From JAGMDK01 sp023128695 (GTDB lineage: Bacteria; Planctomycetota; Phycisphaerae; UBA1845; Fen-1342): a stretch of DNA of 5,768 nt. The translations under genes and the position numbers were made by a program. The stretch is taken from contig DAOVQG010000300.1 in assembly GCA_030628805.1 (NCBI GenBank), forward strand, positions 1 to 5,768, in the 5' to 3' direction. The notes under the pieces were generated by a model. It saw only the letters and a program-made list of their open reading frames with translations, made no database searches and had not been told where the DNA came from. Positions 1 to 4,531 of this stretch are shown here, one piece after another (positions within the stretch are counted from its first letter, which is position 1; every line of letters begins with the position of its first letter).

Positions 1-14
1 CGTAATCGACAGTT

Positions 15-48
15 GCTCGTGTGCCCCGCTGAAACGGGGCGCATGAGC
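15..48 (+). other. 14-bp RNA stem-loop upstream of the 64-543 frame
   Basis: Arms 15-28 and 35-48 pair along all 14 positions around a 6-nt loop (CTGAAA). Two of the pairs are G-U when read as plus-strand RNA (19/44 and 22/41). On the minus strand these would be A-C mismatches, so the structure favours a plus-strand transcript. No T-run follows, so it is not a standard intrinsic terminator. It ends 15 nt before the ATG at 64, with a possible AGGTG ribosome binding site at 55-59 between them. It could be a 5'-leader structure, the 3' end of a gene lying left of the window, or part of a dispersed repeat. Confidence 0.5.
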
Positions 49-63
49 TGTGTTAGGTGTTGA

Positions 64-543
64 ATGGCTCGGAAAAGCGCCGAGAAGCCCGCGAAAAAGA
101 CAGACGCCCGGAAGGAACCGAGCGACACAGAGCAGCTCTTGTCGTGCTTGAAGCACGCTTTATGCGTGGTAAGAGACGACGTGTCTTTCCGTGCCACCGG
201 TGTCCGGGGACAACTGCTGAAACACTTGTAGCTGGCGATCGAATTGGTCTCCGAACCTCACGGTCAACTGGATAACCTAAGGCTACTGCAAGCAGGTTTG
301 AAGGAGGCTCAGGAGTTGGCCGAGAAACGCGGCGTAGCCTTCCGCAATTCTGATGAACAGCGCGCGAGCACGGGCAAGACCGATGCGGAGTGGACCAAGA
401 CGACCGCGGCCGTCGACAAGGGAATCGATGAACTCGCTTTAATGGTTGATGTCAGGCGAATGGAGCGGGGAGGTGCAGCCTCTGCACGACAAATGGAATT
501 ACAGCACATGCCGTCCGCGGGACAACCCACAACGTGTCCCTGA
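64..543 (+). pseudogene. Unrecognised protein frame interrupted by an in-frame TAG
   Basis: Starting from ATG 64, with AGGTG at 55-59, one frame runs to TGA 541-543 and is broken only by TAG at 229-231. The first part is 55 residues: a Lys/Ala-rich, probably disordered N-terminus (MARKSAEKPAKK), then a helical-looking segment. The second part (232-540) continues in the same frame with amphipathic-helix character, with LLQAGLKEAQELAEKRG after the break and KGIDELALMVDVRR further on. Its last 30 residues look low in information. The consistent character on both sides of the TAG suggests one original protein of about 159 residues, with a nonsense mutation. The alternatives are two short proteins (TTG 244 could start the second) or amber readthrough. 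I do not recognise the family. Its position next to a Mu-like remnant makes an accessory or phage origin possible, but this is inference. Confidence 0.45.
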
Positions 544-580
544 TGCAGCCCGGCTGCATGGCCGTAACCCGGTTTGTGCA

Positions 581-817
581 TCATATTCGGGTAGTCGTGC
601 GCCGCTCCTGGCCAGTAGTTGGTGAGCCGGTTGACACGCACGGCTTCGCGGCTGTGCGGCGCTGCTCCTGGTCGGCGAGCCACTCGGCGATATCCGCGAA
701 GTCGGCTTCGGCCTGGAGGAATCGGGCTCACCGGCGAGCGGCTTTGCTCGGTTTGACTGATCCGCGCGAAAAAAGTCCGGACGGTTTGCGAAAAAGTCCG
801 GACGAATCCGTGAACAT
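581..817 (-). pseudogene. Possible small broken ORF on the minus strand
   Basis: From ATG 817 a minus-strand frame runs 29 codons to TGA 728-730. The same frame then continues for 48 codons to TGA 581-583. The first section is made largely of the 21-bp tandem repeat (two copies of Ser-Gly-Leu-Phe). The second contains a convincing amphipathic stretch, FLQAEADFADIAEWLADQEQ, more protein-like than any overlapping frame here. No ribosome binding site is evident. It may be the relic of a small gene with an in-frame stop, or chance. No family is recognised. Confidence 0.2.
761..803. repeat. Two tandem 21-bp repeats, each with a GTCCGGAC palindrome
   Basis: Units 761-781 and 782-802 share an A-run followed by GTCCGGA. 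The perfect 8-bp palindrome GTCCGGAC lies at 775-782 and again at 796-803. The centres are 21 bp apart, about two helical turns, so two bound dimers would face the same side of the DNA. This geometry fits a double operator, but no promoter is convincing nearby. Because 21 is a multiple of three, the duplication also keeps frame in any overlapping ORF. It could equally be a simple tandem duplication. The rest of 544-950 has no gene I can support beyond the weak minus-strand frame at 581-817. Confidence 0.5.
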
Positions 818-877
818 ACACTCTCTGACCCCCACAAAAAGCCCGAAAAAAAGACGCCGATCGAACTGGCGTCAATA

Positions 878-902
878 GGTGCTCGAAGCCTGTTCGAGCG
901 CT
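878..902. repeat. Short inverted repeat
   Basis: GCTCGAA (881-887) and TTCGAGC (893-899) pair exactly around a 5-nt loop. Three further outer pairs are possible, two of them G-U type. A second inverted repeat overlaps it: GTTCG (892-896) with CGAAC (906-910). There is no T-run, so a terminator role is unlikely. It lies between the left frame and the downstream end of the minus-strand prophage remnant. An operator or a decayed repeat is possible. Confidence 0.3.
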
Positions 903-950
903 ATCCGAACAGCCCTCCAGGACACGGCCGACAACTACACTTTGGGCGGT

Positions 951-1352
951 TCACATCGCCCGCCGGCCGCGTCGATTCGGGCCACAGTTCCAAGCAGACC
1001 GCCGCGCCGCGGCCCCCCGGGCCTCGTCATGTAGCCCTGAAAGGTCCGAACGAGCGTGCTTGGCATCCTTTATCAAGCCGACAAGCTCCGCACACATATC
1101 CACAAGGCCGGGCCGGGCAATCGAGAGCAGACTTTCGGCCGCTTCAAGCCATTCCGCTGAGTCCCGAGACTCCGATTCCTTGAGGAGTTTCCTGATCGGC
1201 CCGAGAGCTTTGCTGCCGTATTCCAACCAGCCTTCAACATGCCCCAATGCGACTGGCTTGATTGCCGGCTCGCGGCACAGGCCGCGCTGCGCATACTGTG
1301 ACGTGCATCCTTGCACCATTCCTTTCTCGACTCGCGGCCAGCGCCGGGACAC
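951..1352 (-). pseudogene. Fragment resembling the C-terminus of a Mu gp29-like (DUF935) portal protein
   Basis: A minus-strand frame open from just after a stop at 1374-1376, with GTG 1352 as first formal start, ends at TGA 951-953 (133 residues). The first 30 residues overlap the gpI-like ORF in a different frame and look non-coding. From about residue 31 the sequence becomes protein-like (VEGWLEYGSKALGPIRKLL, then helical segments up to about residue 108). The last 25 residues are Arg/Gly-rich. The PIR-(K/R)-LL-x-E-S pattern followed by two helices resembles, from memory, the C-terminal tail of DUF935 portal proteins of Mu-like phages. In Mu the portal gene lies upstream of the protease gene, so a portal tail fused after gpI would mean rearrangement. 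It could instead be the C-terminal part of the gpI homologue reached by a frameshift at about 1260-1340. No ribosome binding site precedes GTG 1352. Confidence 0.35.
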
Positions 1353-1806
1353 GTCGCATGGCCGGATCGTTAGTTAATGCGACGGGGCCGAGTGAGCCCA
1401 CGTCGCCGCCGTAGTTGCCGGCCCAATAGATCACCGGCGAGAAGTAGCGATACTCACCGCGCGAGAGCAATCCGGTCGCCCGTTCGGTCCATTCGATCTC
1501 GCACGCCCAGAGACCGTCGCCGCGCACTTCCAACCGTCCGATCCAGCCGGCGGCCGGTTTCAAGCCGTCGTTGCGGTTATCGGCCAAGCTCTGATGCTCG
1601 TAGTCGATCGCCAGCTTCCGCCCCATCAGCGTGAACCACTGCACGGCTTGCCGACGTGTAAAGACGAACGGCTCGCCGCTCATCGGCCGATCGACCTCGA
1701 CGTGTCCGAACGGTATCAATAGAACCTCGGCCACTGGCAGGCCGCCGACGTGCCGGGGCTGTGAGCGGCGTGGCGGAGCTTCATCGCAAGCGATCTTAAA
1801 CGGCAT
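1234..1806 (-). CDS. Mu gpI-like prohead protease, N-terminal part (truncated)
   Basis: This 190-residue minus-strand ORF starts at ATG 1806, with AGGGAG 9 nt upstream. It carries features typical of Mu-type I proteins, the prohead protease/scaffold that matures Mu-like heads: the segment IDYEHQ at residues 67-72, PAAGWIGRLE at 84-93, a Trp-rich strand around 100-106, GEYRYFSPV at 117-125 and ALTNDPA near 143-149. Full-length members are, as I recall, well over 300 residues and add a scaffold region after the protease domain. Here the similarity stops near residue 160, and the remaining 30 residues are Cys/Arg-rich and unlike the family, which indicates a frameshift or rearrangement. A more protein-like frame (down to 951) takes over. 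The preceding gene ends only 6 nt upstream, implying co-transcription. The protein is probably not functional as a complete protease. Confidence 0.72.
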   Translation of the reverse strand: MPFKIACDEAPPRRSQPRHVGGLPVAEVLLIPFGHVEVDRPMSGEPFVFTRRQAVQWFTLMGRKLAIDYEHQSLADNRNDGLKPAAGWIGRLEVRGDGLWACEIEWTERATGLLSRGEYRYFSPVIYWAGNYGGDVGSLGPVALTNDPAMRRVPALAASRERNGARMHVTVCAARPVPRAGNQASRIGAC

Positions 1807-1812
1807 CTAGTA

Positions 1813-2097
1813 TCACTCCCTACCGGTGACCACGTCGATCGGACTATTGCCCATCCGTGGATTCGTCAACATCCTCCGCCGGCCGGGCCTATTGAAAACC
1901 GTTCCGTTATTCTGGATATCAGTGTATTGGTTCACTGTCACCTCGATCTTCTGAGTGTTGGCGGGCTCGCCCCCGCTGGCTTGCAATCCTTGGGCTGCTG
2001 CGTCCAGGACGGCTTGCTCCGCAGGTCGGAGCGCAACCTCTTTTTTCTCTGCTGCCATCGCCTTTGGACGCGCCCAACCCCATATCGCCGGAGCCAC
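1813..2097 (-). CDS. Small unrecognised protein upstream of the gpI-like gene
   Basis: This minus-strand frame ends at TGA 1813-1815, 6 nt before the gpI-like start, and its last codons contain that gene's ribosome binding site. The frame opens after TAG 2116-2118. Starts available are GTG 2097 (94 residues) and ATG 2058 (81 residues, beginning MAAEKKEV); neither has a well-spaced ribosome binding site. The product has an Ala/Glu-rich helical N-terminus (RPAEQAVLDAAAQGLQ) and a strand-like middle (KIEVTVNQYTDIQNNG). I do not recognise it. An overlapping frame (ATG 2170 to 1919) is also open and Gly/Ser/Arg-rich. The original gene may have begun in that frame and shifted, making this a remnant. 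The tight coupling to a head-maturation protease suggests a phage structural or assembly role, by context only. Confidence 0.45.
   Translation of the reverse strand: MAPAIWGWARPKAMAAEKKEVALRPAEQAVLDAAAQGLQASGGEPANTQKIEVTVNQYTDIQNNGTVFNRPGRRRMLTNPRMGNSPIDVVTGRE
1816..1821 (-). promoter_or_regulatory. Ribosome binding site of the gpI-like gene
   Basis: AGGGAG on the minus strand sits 9 nt before ATG 1806 and lies at the end of the preceding reading frame, whose stop codon falls between the site and the start. This fixes the gpI-like start and points to translational coupling. Confidence 0.6.
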
Positions 2098-2200
2098 TAT
2101 TGCCGCTTTTTCCCGCTACTTCAGGCAGCCCCCCGGCAGCCGTCCGCAAGCCCGCGATTCGTCGTTCCATGGTAAGAGTTCAGCCGTATGCAACAAGCTT

Positions 2201-2357
2201 TCAGCAATCAGCTTTCAGCGGTCAGCCATTTGCGCTATTCGGTGAGCAGGTGCCTAACAGCAGTTATGTTGTCACGTTGCTCTCAATAACACGTTATTTC
2301 TGACATTCGGTCGCTATCTGCTCGACTTTCGGCTGAGCGCTGATTGCTGACCGCTGA
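2201..2357. repeat. Inverted clusters of heptamer TCAGCNN repeats
   Basis: Four consecutive 7-bp units (TCAGCAA, TCAGCTT, TCAGCGG, TCAGCCA) fill 2201-2228 on the plus strand. Four more (TCAGCGG, TCAGCAA, TCAGCGC, TCAGCCG) fill 2357-2330 on the minus strand. The clusters share the 13-mer TTCAGCGGTCAGC in opposite orientation and could fold into a cruciform with a loop of about 100 bp. They resemble heptameric short tandem repeats that are dispersed in some bacterial genomes. The right cluster is read through by the 2283-2687 frame and supplies its C-terminal residues, so that gene was probably truncated or extended by the repeat. The gap 2117-2282 has no supported gene. Confidence 0.75.
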
Positions 2358-2687
2358 ATGCTTACGTTCCATGTATTTGGCCGCCAGCCCTCGCAAGTCG
2401 CGAACCTTTTTCCACGGCGTCGGCCGGCCGTCTTTCGTGGTGTGGTCCCGCCGCCACTCCCTTCGGTCATCCGGAACGCGGCACATGATGTCCAACACCC
2501 GCCCATCCAAACACCACCACCCGCCGGCGTCCATATCGTATGCACGTTTGATCTTGCGAACGCACTTCGCCTCGAACGCTTTCGGCCCCTCACGGAATCG
2601 AATCCGTTCCCGCTTGGGCACTTCCTTATCCAGGCGCCGCCGGACGGCGTCGTAATTCAGTGGCTCTCTCCCCTCTTCAAGCGACAC
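2283..2687 (-). CDS. Unrecognised basic protein ending in repeat-derived sequence
   Basis: The first formal start of this minus-strand frame is GTG 2687, and it ends at TGA 2283-2285 (134 residues). The frame is open upstream to TAG 2832-2834 without ATG, GTG or TTG, and the residues just before GTG 2687 (YRIRPRPYKPNLTEVLRCVNG) also look protein-like. The gene may therefore have lost its true start. The core is strongly basic and Trp-rich (RAYDMDAGGWWCLDGRVLDIM around residues 49-69, then REW and PTPWKKVRDLRGL). The last 25 or so residues, from HSAVSNQRSAES onward, are encoded by the TCAGCNN repeat cluster and flanking DNA, so the native C-terminus is replaced. No ribosome binding site is evident. 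It is on the same strand as the Mu-like fragments and may be phage accessory. No family is recognised. Confidence 0.45.
   Translation of the reverse strand: MSLEEGREPLNYDAVRRRLDKEVPKRERIRFREGPKAFEAKCVRKIKRAYDMDAGGWWCLDGRVLDIMCRVPDDRREWRRDHTTKDGRPTPWKKVRDLRGLAAKYMERKHSAVSNQRSAESRADSDRMSEITCY
2285..2298. promoter_or_regulatory. AT-rich palindrome, possible operator
   Basis: AATAAC and GTTATT form a 6-bp inverted repeat with a 2-bp spacer between the two heptamer clusters. It is conspicuously AT-rich against a GC-rich background, which fits a repressor-type site. It also overlaps the stop codon of the minus-strand gene, and no promoter elements are convincing beside it. Confidence 0.25.
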
Positions 2688-2950
2688 GCCATTGACGCAG
2701 CGCAGGACCTCAGTCAGGTTCGGCTTGTATGGACGCGGCCGAATTCTGTAAAGTACTGTGGACTCGCCGGCGCCAGGTTGGCATGTGTGGCTTGATACTC
2801 GCGATCCCGACGCAGCAGTTCGCGGGATGCTCTACAACTCACAAGTCACGAACGGGCAGAGTTGCATAGGTCAGCAAAACTCGCAGGCGAACCCGCGTTT
2901 GTTCAGGATTCGGAAATCATCGGCGTAAGGTAAAGTAGGAGGCTGGAAAG
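2688..2950. other. Intergenic stretch, no supported gene
   Basis: This region lies between the first formal start of the minus-strand basic protein and the J-like gene. The left part (to about 2834) stays open in the minus-strand gene's frame and may be its eroded 5' end. The right part, about 2835-2930, has no ORF, tRNA or clear promoter that I can support. Confidence 0.4.
2937..2942 (+). promoter_or_regulatory. Strong ribosome binding site of the J-like gene
   Basis: A perfect AGGAGG lies 8 nt before ATG 2951. It identifies this ATG as the start of the J-like gene even though the reading frame breaks about 30 codons later. Confidence 0.75.
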
Positions 2951-3312
2951 ATGGCCCGGGACTACTTTGCCATACTCGGACTCACGCCGGGGCGGCACGA
3001 TCCGCGCGAGATCACGCGACATTTCAACGCCCGACACAACGGCTGTCGGCGGAACTCCTCGATCCGACCAAGCACACTGAATCGCGGCGGCAGGCGATTA
3101 TTGAACACGCCCAAAAACTCGGTTTGAACGAGTTTCAAACGCAACTCCTGATCGCGCGGGTGCAATTCGGGGAAGGGGAAATCCCGGCGGTGCCCAAGCA
3201 CGCTTCAGTCCGCCAACGAGGAGCGCACCCCCGCGCCTGGGCCCGCGTGGCGGCAGTCGGCGTACTCGCGCTCGCCATCTTCCTCGGTCTGTTGCAGTGG
3301 GTCGGGTCCTAG
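2951..3312 (+). pseudogene. J-domain-like tail-anchored protein, frameshifted
   Basis: From ATG 2951 the frame reads a typical J-domain opening (DYFAILGLTPG, residues 4-14) followed by a helix (REITRHFNARHN, residues 19-30). Next, the plus-one neighbouring frame takes over from 3043 with LSAELLDPTKHTESRRQAI and runs to TAG 3310-3312. The join needs one extra base near 3041-3042. The pattern Asn-Arg-Leu-Ser-Ala-Glu-Leu would result. The repaired protein is about 120 residues: an N-terminal J-like helical domain (about 1-75), a linker, and a single C-terminal membrane helix (VAAVGVLALAIFLGLLQW). The HPD tripeptide that lets true J domains stimulate Hsp70 is absent; GRHDP occupies that region. 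It is therefore probably not a classical cochaperone. It converges on the CPBP protease gene, with a hairpin between. The break may be a real mutation or a sequencing indel. Confidence 0.7.
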
Positions 3313-3356
3313 ATAACCGTACGCAATTTTGCGCCGGTTCGGTGTGTGAAAGACCG

Positions 3357-3374
3357 CGCGGGCTGAAGCCCGCG
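3357..3374. repeat. GC-rich hairpin between convergent genes
   Basis: CGCGGGC (3357-3363) pairs with GCCCGCG (3368-3374) around TGAA. The stem sits between the stop of the J-like gene (3312) and the stop of the protease gene (3421), where it could act as a bidirectional terminator. No T-run follows on either strand, so an intrinsic terminator is not proven. Hairpins of this GCGGGCTnnAGCCCGC kind are, to my knowledge, frequent dispersed repeats in some GC-rich genomes. Confidence 0.5.
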
Positions 3375-3420
3375 GCTCTTCGGCGGCGCATAATCGCGCA
3401 TGGTCATTTTAGTAGGCTGC

Positions 3421-4272
3421 TCAAGCGTTCTCCGCGAGGTCTTCCAGCCACGGGAGCAAGAAGCGCGCCAACTGCGTTTGCAGCAGGTCGAAGAGGAAGT
3501 GGGCGATGATGACGGCGAGCAGACTCCGCGACAACACAAAGAACACCCCCAAGACCGCCCCGACGCCGAAGATCTGTATCACCCCCAGCCAGCCCTGGGT
3601 GACGTGCAGGACCGCGAAGATCGCCGTCGAGATGAAAATCGCCAGGCCCCACCCGCAACCCGCCCGGCGGAGGTACGGGATCAACAGCCCCCGGAACAGC
3701 AGCTCCTCGTGGATCGCGACCGGAATGAGCAACAGGATCAATTCGGCCAGGGCTGGTTTCGTAATAAACTCCATCATCTCGCGGCGATTTTCGAGGTCCT
3801 CCTCCAGTGCGGGAAAGAGCTGGACTAACGCCGCGATCGCTAGCACAGTGGGGAGCATGACGGCGTACATGGCCGCGAGGGTTGGAGCAGACCAAAGGAC
3901 TTGATGATTCAGCCGGTTCAACTGGAGGCCGAAGGCCGCGGCCGCGAGCCGCTGTCGGTAGATGAAATAGCCCGCGAGGGCGATCACCAGCAAAGCGTCG
4001 AAATATTTACCGATGACCAGGAGTGCCGCCGGCGGCTCGCCGGCGCTGTCCAGGCCGATCAGCAGAACGACCGCCAGTTGATAGCCCCACGGGGCCACCA
4101 GCCCAACCATGAGCACGAGTGCCAGGTCGAGCGCGGCGTCCCGGCGGGATAGGGTGGTAAGATCCAGCCGGGGATGCTGCGTCAGCCGGTGTATAAACCC
4201 GGGCTGTGTAATCGGCCGGGCGGGGATGACCCGCGGCGATTGAGAGTCCGGTTCAACGGGCGGGTCGCCCAC
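3421..4272 (-). CDS. CPBP-family (CAAX/Abi) intramembrane protease
   Basis: The product is a membrane-embedded glutamate-type endopeptidase of the Rce1/CPBP superfamily. The three hallmark motifs are visible, with residues numbered from GTG 4272: EExxxR at 189-194 (HEELLFRG), FxxxH at 219-223 (FAVLH), and an HxxxD form at 258-262 (AHFLFD) of the usual HxxxN/B motif. They lie in successive hydrophobic helices. Further membrane segments are at about 49-76 and 91-106, and at 127-152. The length of 283 residues is normal for bacterial members, so the gene looks complete and functional. I chose GTG 4272 because GAGGTG (4277-4282) lies 4 nt upstream; GTG 4284 has no ribosome binding site. The N-terminal 45 residues are Pro-rich and probably cytoplasmic. 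Bacterial members have been linked to peptide maturation, immunity to bacteriocins and abortive infection, but the substrate cannot be told here. The gene is monocistronic in this window. Confidence 0.92.
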   Translation of the reverse strand: MGDPPVEPDSQSPRVIPARPITQPGFIHRLTQHPRLDLTTLSRRDAALDLALVLMVGLVAPWGYQLAVVLLIGLDSAGEPPAALLVIGKYFDALLVIALAGYFIYRQRLAAAAFGLQLNRLNHQVLWSAPTLAAMYAVMLPTVLAIAALVQLFPALEEDLENRREMMEFITKPALAELILLLIPVAIHEELLFRGLLIPYLRRAGCGWGLAIFISTAIFAVLHVTQGWLGVIQIFGVGAVLGVFFVLSRSLLAVIIAHFLFDLLQTQLARFLLPWLEDLAENA

Positions 4273-4326
4273 GCTGCACCTCACGTTTGTGCCGGTAAGC
4301 CGTGCCGGCGGACGTTAGCAGAAGAG

Positions 4327-4437
4327 GGGTGAGCGTCAACATAGTGGGTGGGGCGGGCCTCCGTGCCCGCCAGTACGGTCCGATGGCGGCCGCGGAGGGC
4401 CGCCCCACCAGTTTACCCACTTTCCTGACGCCGACCC
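4327..4437. mobile_element. 111-bp MITE-like element with 9-bp flanking direct repeats
   Basis: The terminal inverted repeats are about 23 bp: 4327-4349 and the complement of 4437-4415 agree at 18 of 23 positions, both starting GGGT, sharing GCGTCA and ending AGTGGGT. Inside is a second long palindrome: arms 4347-4372 and 4384-4409 pair at 24 of 26 positions around an 11-nt loop. GCAGAAGAG occurs immediately outside both ends (4318-4326 and 4438-4446), as expected for a 9-bp target-site duplication. There is no coding capacity, so mobility would need a transposase in trans. It sits between the divergent starts of the CPBP protease and the long right-edge gene and could affect their expression. 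Confidence 0.72.
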
Positions 4438-4464
4438 GCAGAAGAGAACCGCCGCGGCGTACGG

Positions 4465-4492
4465 TTGCCGTATTTCTCGCTACCACAATAAT
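4465..4492 (+). promoter_or_regulatory. Predicted sigma70-type promoter for the right-edge gene
   Basis: TTGCCG (4465-4470) and AATAAT (4487-4492) are separated by 16 bp and match the -35 and -10 consensus at 4 and 5 of 6 positions. The AT-rich -10 box stands out from its GC-rich surroundings. It lies about 40 bp before the start at 4532 and just right of the MITE-like element. This is a prediction only. Confidence 0.35.
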
Positions 4493-4531
4493 ACTGGACC
4501 GGGCGGGATCGGGCGCGTTGTGGGAGAGCGT

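Noticed and set aside
309..875. Minus-strand ORF of 188 codons over the left region
   Set aside because: It is antisense to the more protein-like 64-543 frame and has low-complexity, Ser/Arg/Ala-rich content without motifs or a ribosome binding site.
944..961. GGGCG/CGCCC hairpin at the end of the 951-1352 fragment
   Set aside because: The stem is only 5 bp with an 8-nt loop and no T-run; not enough to call a terminator.
2585..2615. tRNA-like GAATCGAATCC segment
   Set aside because: It looks like a T-loop by sequence, but no matching acceptor, D or anticodon arms are present, and it lies inside the minus-strand coding frame.
2358..2795. Plus-strand ORF of 145 codons
   Set aside because: It is the complement of the basic minus-strand gene, with Pro/Arg-rich composition and a start inside the TCAGCNN repeat; judged a shadow.
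3404..3895. ORFs in other frames across the CPBP gene
   Set aside because: The 3421-4272 frame has all three CPBP motifs and membrane helices, so the others are shadows.
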